This document shows positions 7,839 to 14,848 of a stretch of 37,624 bases of DNA, piece after piece (the first letter of the stretch is position 1; each line of letters begins with the position of its first letter). The notes below the pieces were generated by a model. That model searched no databases. It was given only the letters and a program-made list of their open reading frames with translations, and had not been told where the DNA came from. The stretch is from Leptolyngbyaceae cyanobacterium T60_A2020_046 (GTDB lineage: Bacteria > Cyanobacteriota > Cyanobacteriia > Phormidesmidales > Phormidesmidaceae). Position numbers and translations under genes: made by a program. The stretch lies in NCBI GenBank assembly GCA_015272155.1, contig JACYME010000034.1, positions 1 to 37,624 of the forward strand. The letters run 5' to 3'.

Positions 7839-8957
7839 TTAGCGATCAATGGTGAGGCGATAGCGGGGCCGCTTGGGCTCCGGCACGATGGGCGGACGCT
7901 GGCGCTGGAGCACAATCATGGCGTCACCGATGACGGGGCTGCGGGCCACCACGTTCCCCTCTGGGTCTTGCAGCAGCAGTTTGGCGAAGGAAAGCCCCTG
8001 GGTGCGCGTCCACAGATCGGTGGTGAGGTCATCTTGGGCCGTGTCGGACAGGCGATACCACTCAGGGGAAAGGTTGACCGTCAGCTGATTGTGGGCAAAG
8101 TCTGCTTGGACAAACTGCACCAGCCCGCTGGCGTAGCGATCGGAAATTTCGGCCAATTGGGTTTGAATGGCGGTAATGCGATCGCGATCGGCGTCGGACA
8201 TCGTCGGTTCTGCGGGCTCGGTGAATTCTGCTGGAGCGGGGGCTTCTGTTGCAAAGTCGGCATCGGGTATGGGGGCCGCAATGTCTGGGCTGGGGGAAGG
8301 CGGTGCGATCGCAGCGGGAGCCGGACGCGACACGACACTCCCCAAGACTAAGAGCAAGACCAAGATCCCGATTATGCCTGCACTCAAAACGCCGTCAGAC
8401 CACGGGGCGATCGCGGGTAGCCGTCGCCGCAACCCCGCCAAAACTTGCTGCCACAGCGCCCGCAGGCGATCCTGCCGGGAGGTTGCTATTGGCGCTTTGG
8501 CAGACGGTGGCGCAGGGGGCAGGGGCTCCACCCGCTCCCCGAGATCCACGTCCCATTCATCCCCTGCCGCGCGATCGCCCTCCTCAACCGGTGGAATCGC
8601 CGTAGCGTTGCCGGAGGCCGTCGATGGGGGGGTGCTGGGGTGATCTGCATCGGTGGTTGCCGATGTGTCTGTGTCCCACACGTCTTCCCATGCCTCGGTT
8701 GCCTGCTCTGCTTGGGCTGCGACTTCGGCTTCGACGGTGGTGGCAGAATCTGCCTCAGGCGGCTCGGGCGCAACATCGGTGATGTCAGCACGGTTGTCCC
8801 CGTCGCCGTCCCACGTTTCGCTGGTCTGGGCGGCGCGATCGCGCGTTTCCAGGGCATCATCCCCAACGGCATCTAAGGCGCGATCGGGGGCTTCAGCCGC
8901 ATCTGGAGGCAAGGCATCGGGTGCGTGTTCTGGCGGATGCCGAGGCTCGTCTACCAT
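7839..8957 (-). CDS. membrane-anchored protein with long acidic N-terminus
   Basis: 372 residues. Residues 1-150 are a very acidic, low-complexity cytoplasmic region rich in Asp, Glu, Ala and Pro. A basic patch (RLRALWQQVLAGLRRRLP) precedes one transmembrane helix (LSAGIIGILVLLLVLGSVVS, near residues 190-210). A Pro/Ala linker then leads to a compact domain at about residues 260-360 with LAEISDRYASGLVQFVQADF, NLSPEWYRL and ARSPVIGDAMIVLQRQ. That last domain looks conserved in cyanobacteria, with unknown function. It is followed after 9 bases by the methyltransferase gene. Confidence 0.65.
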   Translation of the reverse strand: MVDEPRHPPEHAPDALPPDAAEAPDRALDAVGDDALETRDRAAQTSETWDGDGDNRADITDVAPEPPEADSATTVEAEVAAQAEQATEAWEDVWDTDTSATTDADHPSTPPSTASGNATAIPPVEEGDRAAGDEWDVDLGERVEPLPPAPPSAKAPIATSRQDRLRALWQQVLAGLRRRLPAIAPWSDGVLSAGIIGILVLLLVLGSVVSRPAPAAIAPPSPSPDIAAPIPDADFATEAPAPAEFTEPAEPTMSDADRDRITAIQTQLAEISDRYASGLVQFVQADFAHNQLTVNLSPEWYRLSDTAQDDLTTDLWTRTQGLSFAKLLLQDPEGNVVARSPVIGDAMIVLQRQRPPIVPEPKRPRYRLTIDR

Positions 8958-9117
8958 GACTGCTACGGGTCAGTTCACCGCTATTTTCGCGCAAAAAGGC
9001 AACTCCATGCCCTGGATCTCGTTTCCAGCGCCGGCGATCGCAGTTTCACGCCCTCTAGACCTTACGATATCAACAACCTGCATCCCAGAAATGCCCCCGT
9101 TGAGAGGAGGTTGCACC

Positions 9118-9342
9118 ATGTCTGCCCCCAAAATCCAAACCTGCCCCGTCTGTGGCGTCAAAATCATGACCGGCGTGGTAGGGGGCGATCGCGTCATGTT
9201 TTCCGCAGGGCCACCTGGTACCCGAGCGCGACTCTGGGCCAGGGTGTGTCAGTACGTCGAAAAAGCGGGATGCATCAACCCCCAAGGTGGCGCGCAAGCT
9301 CCAGCCAAGGCCGATTTTTACCGCCCCGATGCGCCGCAATAG
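9118..9342 (+). CDS. small Cys-containing protein with CPVCG motif
   Basis: 74 residues, starting MSAPKIQTCPVCGVKIMTGV. An AGGAGG ribosome binding site ends 7 bases before the ATG, so this start is preferred although the frame is open far upstream. Four cysteines are present (CPVC plus VCQYV and AGCINP), enough to form a zinc-knuckle-like site. The spacing of the second pair is not that of a standard ribbon. It looks like a cyanobacterial hypothetical protein; function unknown. Confidence 0.65.
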   Translation: MSAPKIQTCPVCGVKIMTGVVGGDRVMFSAGPPGTRARLWARVCQYVEKAGCINPQGGAQAPAKADFYRPDAPQ

Positions 9343-9507
9343 CTGGGTCTAAACTATGCCAGCGCGATCGCCTGACCCGATTCGCAGGGTGTAAATGACG
9401 GCCAAACATTAAATCCCGCTAACATCCGGCGATGTTGGCCTGGGGCTCGGTAAAACTGAGCCATAATGCACTCACAGTCATCTTGGCCGCTCATTTTTCC
9501 TGACGTT

Positions 9508-9960
9508 ATGACCCTATCGACCCGGATTCATTCTGCCCTGTGGACTCCTGCGATCGCCGTTGCCATCCTCGTGGCGTCTGCGGCAGCGGCGATCGCCCAA
9601 ACCCGCATTTATAGCCCTATCCCTCTTCCCGACAGCCGCGAAGTTCAAGACACGCTGAGCGACCAAGATATTCCCACCGGGGTCGGGGGGTATGCCCGCG
9701 ATTACACTGTGTACCTCGAAGCAGGCGATCAAGTCGCGATCGACCTCATTTCGGATGAATTCGACACGCTCGTTTCGCTGATTGGGCCAAACGGCGAGAC
9801 CATTAGCGAAAATGACGACGGCCCCGATGGCACCACGAACTCCCTGCTCTTTGCTCGCATTACCACCACAGGGGTCTATACCGTTCGGGTTCGCGCCTAT
9901 GCAGGGCAGGGCACAGGCACCTTTACGCTCAAGGTCGCGCGCCTACGCCCCGTCAATTAG
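9508..9960 (+). CDS. secreted PPC-domain protein
   Basis: 150 residues from ATG 9508; ATG 9466 would place 14 extra residues before the signal peptide. The signal peptide runs through PAIAVAILVASAAAAIAQ. The mature part is a single bacterial pre-peptidase C-terminal (PPC) beta-sandwich: DYTVYLEAGDQVAIDLISDE, FDTLVSLIGPNGE, ENDDGPDGTTNS and GVYTVRVRAYAGQGTGTFTL. PPC domains usually hang on secreted proteases, but here it stands alone, so a binding or stabilising role outside the cytoplasm is inferred. Confidence 0.82.
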   Translation: MTLSTRIHSALWTPAIAVAILVASAAAAIAQTRIYSPIPLPDSREVQDTLSDQDIPTGVGGYARDYTVYLEAGDQVAIDLISDEFDTLVSLIGPNGETISENDDGPDGTTNSLLFARITTTGVYTVRVRAYAGQGTGTFTLKVARLRPVN

Positions 9961-9990
9961 TTCCCCATTACTCCTGGGCTGATAGGGACA

Positions 9991-10022
9991 CCCCTGCTGG
10001 CGGTGGGGTGGCAGGGGCTGTT
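9991..10022 (+). terminator. terminator-like hairpin after the PPC gene
   Basis: CCCCTGC (9991-9997) pairs with GCAGGGG (10011-10017), and CTGTTTG follows. It sits 30 bases after the stop codon. The T-run is poor. Confidence 0.45.
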
Positions 10023-10078
10023 TGATCGGCAAAACGCGCGATCGCACCCAACCTCTGCCATCTTCTTGTTGAACGCGC

Positions 10079-10108
10079 TTGCATCGGGCTTGTTGCTTCT
10101 GCTAAGTT
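10079..10108 (+). promoter_or_regulatory. probable tRNA-Phe promoter
   Basis: TTGCAT (10079-10084) and TAAGTT (10103-10108) are separated by 18 bases. They lie about 25 bases before the mature tRNA start, a suitable position for a sigma-70-type promoter. Both boxes are imperfect. Confidence 0.4.
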
Positions 10109-10133
10109 ATTTAAGCGCTGGTCAACAGCCCAA

Positions 10134-10206
<73 letters not shown>

Positions 10207-10365
10207 TTGTTTCAAGCTTCACCTTTTCTGGCTAGAAAAAGGTTGTGGACTATAAGCAGCCTGAATTAGGCAATTGGTACATACCCGAAACCCACATTCT
10301 CTCGTTGACGACTTCACGAGAAAGGGCGGGTTTCCGTTTGATGGGTTGCAGTTATTGGCACAACC
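10207..10365. repeat. two inverted repeats at the island edge
   Basis: Just after tRNA-Phe, ACCTTTT and AAAAGGT (10219-10245) form one stem-loop. Next, an imperfect inverted repeat at about 10289-10340 pairs GAAACCC-ACATTCTCTCG with ACGAGAAAGGGCGGGTTTC. The second resembles the dispersed GAAACCCGG-type palindromes found elsewhere in the window. No copy of the tRNA 3' end is seen inside the island. Confidence 0.4.
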
Positions 10366-10545
10366 TCACAATTCCGGGATGAGGATTTGGCGCGATCGCC
10401 CTGCGTAGTGGCGATAGAGGACATTGGCGCTGACCCTGGCAAGGTAGCTCACGTCAGCCACGGTGAGATATTCGAGGGCGGCGGTGATCCAGGTGTGGCG
10501 GCAATGGTAATGGGGCAGGAGGTTATGATGGTTTTTTGCAAATTG
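10366..10545 (-). pseudogene. truncated tyrosine recombinase (integrase), C-terminal piece
   Basis: Translating the minus strand up to TGA at 10366-10368 gives LLPHYHCRHTWITAALEYL, then TVADVSYLARVSANVLYRHY and AGRSRQILIPEL. This is the C-terminal catalytic part of a phage-type tyrosine recombinase: the RHTW box with catalytic Arg, and RHYAG with the likely tyrosine nucleophile. The N-terminal and central domains are missing; upstream lies the terminator of another gene. It has no start codon of its own. Its position 160 bases inside tRNA-Phe fits integration at that tRNA. Confidence 0.8.
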
Positions 10546-10584
10546 GATAAAACAAAAGGGCGGAGCTGTGGGGCTCTGCCCTTT
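10546..10584 (-). terminator. rho-independent terminator on the minus strand
   Basis: GGGCGGAGC (10558-10566) pairs with GCTCTGCCC (10573-10581) with one mismatch. On the minus strand the hairpin is followed by TTTTGTTTT. It lies 14 bases beyond the stop of the frameshifted gene. Confidence 0.75.
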
Positions 10585-10597
10585 GTGTTGGCGGGGG

Positions 10598-10905
10598 CTA
10601 GAGCGGGGTGAGAATCCGCTCCGTTAGCTTGGCGATCGCTAAGGGCAGATCTTTGGCCTCGATGCGCTGAAAAAAGCGTTCGGCAGCCTGATCTACGAGG
10701 GCTTGTTCTGAGGAGCTGAGGGGCTGGGGCTGTAGCAGGTACTGGGTTTCACTGTGATGAGGATATCGGGGTTTTGTACAAAACCCTGATAACCCCCAGA
10801 ATCGCCTGCATCCATGCAGCGGGCGATCGCTAGGAGCTGCTGGCTGAGATGCACGGGCACCCGAATGGCGGTGGCGGGGCTGTTCCAAGATGGGGGGCGG
10901 GGCAT
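10598..10905 (-). pseudogene. frameshifted small island gene (RHH-like N-terminus)
   Basis: From ATG 10905 one frame encodes MPRPPSWNSPATAIRVPVHL, then SQQLLAIARCMDAGDSGGYQ and GFVQNPDIL. The homologous-looking C-terminus (TQYLLQPQPLSSSEQALVDQ, then ERFFQRIEAKDLPLAIAKLT) lies in a different frame and ends at TAG 10598-10600. A single-base shift at about 10745-10780 would join them into a protein of roughly 103 residues. The TAIRVP-HL start is typical of short proteins that accompany cyanobacterial integrases, and it recalls ribbon-helix-helix antitoxins or regulators. Without the repair the first frame stops early at 10693. Either a pseudogene or a sequencing error. Confidence 0.6.
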
Positions 10906-10954
10906 GGCTGCACGTAAAAATTTGACAAACAAGGTTGGGTGAGGGCTAAGCCGA

Positions 10955-11143
10955 TCAGCCCCGTTGGAAGTAGCGGGCAGGATAAATGCTGGGTGGTTCG
11001 CGGTCGTCAAACTGCACCAGGAGGGAGCCATCGGGGCGAATCTCTAGGACTGTGCCGCGTGTTTCGTCAACGCTGACGGCGGGGTCGCAGAGTTCCAGCG
11101 CTTTTTCTGTGAATTCGACGCGATCGCCTTTTTTGAATTGCAT
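10955..11143 (-). CDS. small SH3/KOW-like protein
   Basis: 62 residues: MQFKKGDRVEFTEKALELCD, then RGTVLEIRPDGSLLVQFDDR and a short tail. The alternation of KGDRV, GTVLEI and LLVQFDD strands is that of a small beta barrel of the SH3/KOW kind. A GGAG ribosome binding site sits 7 bases before the ATG. It lies 49 bases upstream of the frameshifted gene, in the same direction, and ahead of a shared terminator, so the two may have formed one island operon. Function unknown; the label is from fold-like pattern only. Confidence 0.6.
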   Translation of the reverse strand: MQFKKGDRVEFTEKALELCDPAVSVDETRGTVLEIRPDGSLLVQFDDREPPSIYPARYFQRG

Positions 11144-11266
11144 GTTGTTTCTCCGTAGGGATGGGGGGCTCAGCAGTGACGTGAATCACTGCTGAGACAA
11201 TAGAGTATCTGCTCAGAAGCTTTGGCAGGCATTCTGAGCAGAACCAAGCGGGAATATTTCGCAGCG

Positions 11267-11491
11267 ATGGCAATGCAAACACTCATCACCTATGACCCTG
11301 ATGTGATGTACCACCATGCGGCGGTTAGTGCCATCCAGGTTGCAGATGACCTCATCGAGGCGCTACAGCCCAAGCGGGAGGGCAAAAGCGATGCTGCATA
11401 GCGACTCCTGGAAAACCTGACCGAATACGACCGGGATGCAATACTGGCGGCGTTGATCGCCTGCTATTCCCCGCCGAGCTTGGCAGTATAG
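11267..11491 (+). pseudogene. small ORF interrupted by an in-frame TAG
   Basis: From ATG 11267 the frame encodes 44 residues (MAMQTLITYDPDVMYHHAAV, then DDLIEALQPKREGKSDAA) and meets TAG at 11399-11401. The same frame then stays open and protein-like: RLLENLTEYDRDAILAALIA and CYSPPSLAV, to TAG 11489-11491. A CAG to TAG change would explain the break, giving a 74-residue acidic helical protein. No strong ribosome binding site is seen. It could also be a genuine 44-residue protein. Family unknown. Confidence 0.4.
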
Positions 11492-11534
11492 GCAACGGTG
11501 CCCCCACGAAGCGATCGTCTACGGCCTGGTGTTG

Positions 11535-11630
11535 ATGGCGATCGCTCTGGTCAGCAAACTGCTGCTGGCCCTGCTGGCCTGCCTCGTGGTTGTATCCGGC
11601 ATCAAGGCAGCGCTGATGGGCTACAACTAA
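11535..11630 (+). CDS. 31-residue hydrophobic peptide
   Basis: From ATG 11535 the peptide starts MAIALVSKLLLALLACLVVV and ends SGIKAALMGYN: one long membrane-spanning segment with a short polar tail. The same frame is open further upstream (HEAIVYGLVL), so a GTG at 11529 is an alternative. A strong terminator follows 34 bases later. A type I toxin, a phage-type holin-like peptide or a chance ORF are all possible; nothing here decides. Confidence 0.4.
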   Translation: MAIALVSKLLLALLACLVVVSGIKAALMGYN

Positions 11631-11663
11631 ACCAGTTGTTTCTTCGTACACCCAACCACGTCA

Positions 11664-11697
11664 AACCCCGCTCAAACAGGTCTGAGCGGGGTTTTTT
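11664..11697 (+). terminator. strong rho-independent terminator
   Basis: CCCCGCTCA (11666-11674) pairs with the perfect complement TGAGCGGGG, and TTTTTT follows directly. It closes the small rightward genes at 11267-11630, which shows that this stretch is, or was, transcribed. Confidence 0.9.
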
Positions 11698-11728
11698 GTA
11701 CAATTGAGCCACGAGTTAACCCCACCCC

Positions 11729-11917
11729 ATGACCCAAACAGATGACGATCGCCTTGCCCGTATTGAAGGCAAATTAGACACCCTCACCAGCGATGTTGAG
11801 AATTCTAATCGCAAGTTCGACACCTACCAGCAGGCCACCCAGTGGGTGGTGCAGCTAGCCTTTACCCTCATCGCCTCAGCCACCATCACCGTCATCATCA
11901 CCGCCGTGCTGAGGTAG
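11729..11917 (+). CDS. small coiled-coil membrane protein
   Basis: 62 residues. The first 30 are charged and helical (RLARIEGKLDTLTSDVENSN), followed by a C-terminal membrane helix (WVVQLAFTLIASATITVIIT). This architecture is common in phage and plasmid accessory genes of unknown role, for example hemolysin XhlA-like or holin-associated proteins. It ends 3 bases from the convergent gene at 11921. No clear ribosome binding site was found. Island membership is inferred from position. Confidence 0.55.
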   Translation: MTQTDDDRLARIEGKLDTLTSDVENSNRKFDTYQQATQWVVQLAFTLIASATITVIITAVLR

Positions 11918-11920
11918 TCC

Positions 11921-12442
11921 TCACCGGAAGCGATCGCGCTCCAAATCTGCGATCGCCTTCTCCAATTGCCAAACCCGCGATCGCCCCGGATGCCTGCTCC
12001 GCACCCCCAGGGCTAGCCGCCTAGCGGTTTGGGTGTCATGGGTGAGGCTAATTAACCGCCGCATCAGCGCGGCTTCCTCTGCATTCAAGGGCGGCGGGGA
12101 ATGCTGCTGGGCGTTGGCATAGGTGGGGGTAAAGGGCGACAGCTTTTTGATAACCCCCTTCTTACCCTTTGCCATGCGCGATCGCGGGGTGGTCTGAATG
12201 GTGCGAGGGGCGCGGCTAAATTGACGCGGGGGCTGCTGCCGTGGCCTGCCCCGGCTAAACATAGGAATCCCTGCACTCCGCAAATAGGCAGCATAGCTCA
12301 CCCACCCAGAGATCAGGATTCCGGTGACTAAGTAATACATGTAAAACCACGGCACCCCAAAAACTCTGTTCAGGCATAGGCAACATGCCAAGGTCACCGC
12401 AGTGTAGACAAGCCATTGCTGCCGGGTCAAGGGTTCATACAT
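11921..12442 (-). CDS. two-helix membrane protein with basic tail, island gene
   Basis: 173 residues from ATG 12442 (MYEPLTRQQW). Two membrane helices lie near the start (WLVYTAVTLACCLCLNRVFG and WFYMYYLVTGILISGWVSYA). A long basic, Pro/Arg-rich cytoplasmic part follows, with EEAALMRRLISLTHDTQTAR and a C-terminal VWQLEKAIADLERDRFR helix. The frame can be extended to a TTG at 12457. The C-terminal region could bind nucleic acid. No family recognised; it sits inside the tRNA-bounded island. Confidence 0.5.
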   Translation of the reverse strand: MYEPLTRQQWLVYTAVTLACCLCLNRVFGVPWFYMYYLVTGILISGWVSYAAYLRSAGIPMFSRGRPRQQPPRQFSRAPRTIQTTPRSRMAKGKKGVIKKLSPFTPTYANAQQHSPPPLNAEEAALMRRLISLTHDTQTARRLALGVRSRHPGRSRVWQLEKAIADLERDRFR

Positions 12443-12457
12443 GGTCAGATCTATCAA

Positions 12458-12745
12458 ATGCCACCCATTGATAGTGCCCTGAAGCGCACCGCCCAGAAAC
12501 GGCGCTACCCTTCCTTACGGCGTAAATGTTAAAGGCACACTCTGACCGCTATCAACACAGGCACAGACATCCCCGCCAGATTTAGAGTTTGGAGAACTAG
12601 CGTTCTCGGACGAGGTCAAATTTTCTGAGTATGCGTTTGCCCTACATCCTCCAGTTTCTTCTCCAAGGAGAATTTGTGTTAGCCGTTAGTATTAGGGTAG
12701 CGGCCTTTTGCCCCGATTCCCTGCTTCCCCACGGGTAGCGCCTAC
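12458..12745. other. short intergenic region with two small palindromes
   Basis: GAGAAC-TAGC-GTTCTC is a 6-bp perfect stem-loop near 12591-12606. TTCTCC-AA-GGAGAA lies near 12659-12672. The second palindrome contains the GGAG that could serve a 20-codon ORF starting with GTG at 12676 (ending 12738, MLAVSIRVAAFCPDS). That mini-ORF ends 7 bases before the Uma2-like gene and might be a leader peptide, but it may be chance. Confidence 0.3.
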
Positions 12746-13333
12746 ATGGTTCAGCTCAGGCAACGATTTCACAGCTTTGAAGAATACCTGGCCTACGATG
12801 ACGGGTCAGACAACCTCTATGAGCTATTCAATGGAGAACTGATCGAGGTGCCGCCAGAGTCAGGGGTTAACGTTGAACTTGCTAATTTTTTGTTTGCTCT
12901 ACTGCTACCTTTGGTCGGTTATCAGCGAATCCGGGGGCACGGCCTAGAGCTTGAGGTGCGGGGCGAACCGAGAAATCGCTATCCCGATTTGACCGTCATT
13001 CGCGAAGAACACATTACGCTGCTGAAACGCCGCAACACCATCCGCCTGACGATGCCACCGCCGCTGCTGGTGGTGGAAGTTGTGAGTCCTGGGGAGCTAC
13101 AGCGCGATCGCGATTACATCGCAAAGCGCATCCAGTACGAAGATATCGGCATTCCTGAATATTGGATCGTGGATCCCCAGGAGCATACCGTTACAGTCTT
13201 CACCGGGCAGGATGGACGCTATGGCGACGCTCATGTAATGACCGATCGCGATCGCCTCACCTCTGCCCAAATCTCATCGCTCGATCTTGCGATCGCTGAT
13301 TTCTTCACGGCAAATCAAGCGGAATCAACCTGA
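12746..13333 (+). CDS. Uma2-family (DUF820) putative restriction endonuclease
   Basis: 195 residues, the standard length for the Uma2 family, which is greatly expanded in cyanobacteria and has a PD-(D/E)XK nuclease fold. Visible landmarks are YELFNGELIEVPPES (residues 25-39), the catalytic-type Asp in YPDLTV (D81), Glu in VVEVVSPG (E111) and the Lys of AKRIQYEDIGIPEYW (K127). The active site therefore looks intact. The substrate of these proteins is not settled. The stop codon lies inside a 39-base repeat also found near 26473-26511. The nearest upstream ribosome binding site is weak. Confidence 0.85.
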   Translation: MVQLRQRFHSFEEYLAYDDGSDNLYELFNGELIEVPPESGVNVELANFLFALLLPLVGYQRIRGHGLELEVRGEPRNRYPDLTVIREEHITLLKRRNTIRLTMPPPLLVVEVVSPGELQRDRDYIAKRIQYEDIGIPEYWIVDPQEHTVTVFTGQDGRYGDAHVMTDRDRLTSAQISSLDLAIADFFTANQAEST

Positions 13334-13367
13334 GTTCGGGTTAAGTTCTCGATTGCGCAAGACCGAT
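13329..13367 (+). repeat. 39-base repeat, copy 1
   Basis: This stretch matches the reverse complement of 26473-26511 at 36 of 39 positions, around the shared core ATTGCGCAAGACCGAT. The similarity weakens beyond it, although both continue into CCCTC-type sequence. It overlaps the end of the Uma2-like gene. Confidence 0.75.
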
Positions 13368-13589
13368 TCGTTGCCAGCGGCTTTCCCCTCCTCAGAGCTT
13401 ATCCTGTAGGGGTTTGGTCTCTGGAGTAGACCATCTAGGACTCGTCCCCACAGGAATACACAATTCTTATATCAGACATGATCCTAGAGAGCACGGTTCG
13501 ACCACCGGTAAAAAAGGTCTAAGGAAAGCCTATCAACTCGATTTTTTAGCCAAGCACTCAGCACAACTGGGACTGCTATTTCGCGATCG

Positions 13590-13768
13590 CTATCCCAACT
13601 TGATCTCTTGAAAGCGGGCTAGATTTAATCGGGTGTAATGCACCATATGCTGAATGTTGCGGTGCCCCAGCCAGCCCTGAATTAATCTCGTATCCAACCT
13701 CTGATGGGCCAGATGGTAGCCACAGGAATAGCGCAGCATTTGGGGATACACAATAACCAATTGGACAA
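13590..13768 (-). pseudogene. truncated tyrosine recombinase, second C-terminal piece
   Basis: Read on the minus strand to TAG at 13590-13592: VYPQMLRYSCGYHLAHQRLD, then TRLIQGWLGHRNIQHMVHYT and RLNLARFQEIKLG. This is the C-terminal end of a FimB/XerD-like tyrosine recombinase. It keeps the Arg of LRYSCGY, the LGHRN box, and the HYTR with the tyrosine nucleophile. The rest of the protein is missing, and no start codon or ribosome binding site is present. Its type differs from the remnant at 10366. It lies 100 bases from the 3' end of tRNA-His on the same strand. Confidence 0.82.
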
Positions 13769-13842
13769 CTTCAAAATGTCAAAAAAACAGAGTTCAGGAG
13801 GTCAGAAGGAACACTCGAATTTGCTTCAGTGAGTTGTCCAGC
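13760..13842. repeat. 9-bp inverted repeat flanking the recombinase remnant
   Basis: TGGACAACT near 13762 and AGTTGTCCA near 13833 are perfect inverted copies separated by about 60 bases. They stand between the recombinase remnant and tRNA-His. They may be remains of an element end or arm-type recombinase sites. Confidence 0.3.
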
Positions 13843-13866
13843 ATTGAAAGGTAATGGCTAAAAAGA

Positions 13867-13941
13867 GGGCGAACGACCGGATTCGAACCGGCGAATGGCG
13901 GAACCACAATCCGCTGCCTTAACCCCTTGGCTACGCTCGCC
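13867..13941 (-). tRNA. tRNA-His(GTG)
   Basis: On the minus strand the acceptor GGCGAGC pairs with GTTCGCC (G-T allowed), and discriminator C is encoded at 13867. The anticodon stem GCGGA/TCCGC encloses TTGTGGT, with anticodon GTG. The T-arm is GCCGG-TTCGAAT-CCGGT. The base before the acceptor is T, so the extra 5' G needed for His-tRNA identity would have to be added or derive from processing; I am not sure of the exact 5' end. CCA is not encoded. Confidence 0.95.
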
Positions 13942-13954
13942 ATGCTTACGCTCC

Positions 13955-13960
13955 AGTATA
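13955..13960 (-). promoter_or_regulatory. -10 box of tRNA-His
   Basis: TATACT lies 13 bases upstream of the tRNA-His 5' end on the minus strand. No good -35 box is seen 17 bases further up. Confidence 0.45.
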
Positions 13961-14209
13961 GCATTTGTGTTGCGGTAGCGACCCTTCAGCCTAGACGATG
14001 ACAGGAAAAATACAGGATCTCGGACTCGCAAATCTGGTGGGGAGAGAACAGTGCTGTCGCACTCTGGGCTACCCTAAACAGACGATTCGCGATCGCGCGA
14101 TCGACAACTCGGGGCAAGTGTCCCTGCCCTAAGCTACCCTATGGTGGGCCCTGTGTTTGATGCGTTATCACTCTACTAGCCATGATGGTTCAGGTCTCGG
14201 AATAGCCCC

Positions 14210-14587
14210 ATGAAACCCGTAACTGCCTTGGGAATCGTTGCCCTTGCTGGGGGCGCAGGCGCGCTGGTCGCCACTAATCCATCTCCAGATGCCTACGAAG
14301 CCTACGCCACCGCGCGGGCCACCGTGTTTGTCGAGCAAGAGGTTTGCTCCGGCATTCCTGAAAATATCCAGGCAATCTTTGGAGGCGGTTGTGCTGAGTT
14401 GGTACAAAACGCTCAGCCTCAAATTCAAGGGTTAATTCGAGAACAAACGGAACGCTTGAACCTGGGGCTGCTCAGCATCTATCGCACCGACTTTCAGGTG
14501 CCAGAGTTAGCAATGCTGCCCGCCTACGAAGTAGAAACCGTTGGGATTGGCGGTCATTTCTTTACCTACCGGGCCACGGAGCTTTAG
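14210..14587 (+). CDS. DUF4359-like secreted or membrane-anchored protein
   Basis: 125 residues. The N-terminus is one hydrophobic segment (VTALGIVALAGGAGALVATN) followed by PSPDAYEAYATARATVF, VEQEVCSGIPENIQAIFGGG and a tail ending HFFTYRATEL. This matches the pattern of the small cyanobacterial DUF4359 family as I recall it. The two cysteines (EVCSG and GGGCAEL) may form a disulfide outside the cytoplasm. It is the first gene beyond the tRNA-bounded island. Function unknown. Confidence 0.7.
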   Translation: MKPVTALGIVALAGGAGALVATNPSPDAYEAYATARATVFVEQEVCSGIPENIQAIFGGGCAELVQNAQPQIQGLIREQTERLNLGLLSIYRTDFQVPELAMLPAYEVETVGIGGHFFTYRATEL

Positions 14588-14848
14588 CAGGGTCACAGCC
14601 TTGGGCTAACGCTGTGCTGGCTCACTGTGATCGCCCTTAACCAACTTAATCTTTCCTTTACTTAACCCTGGCTTCGATGTCTGTGATACAACGCGATCGC
14701 CCATCGCTTTTGTAAATTTAGTTAAGGTGTGGTGAACTCATGGCCCCAAACGCGATCGCGCTAGGTTGCAGCCTATGCAGCGGGAAGTCACCCGGGGAAA
14801 AGAGCGGGTGTCTCGGCACCCAACGACTGTCGTTCTTAGGTTGGGCTT

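Noticed and set aside
13414-13611. 65-codon ORF between the Uma2-like gene and the recombinase remnant
   Set aside because: No ribosome binding site and no protein-like pattern; its end overlaps the recombinase remnant on the other strand.
10207-13866. Duplicate of the tRNA-Phe or tRNA-His 3' end as a second attachment site
   Set aside because: No copy of either T-arm and acceptor sequence was seen inside the island.
14588-14848. NtcA-type site (GTA-N8-TAC) upstream of sirB
   Set aside because: Only loose matches such as TGTGATACAAC; none has the right spacing.
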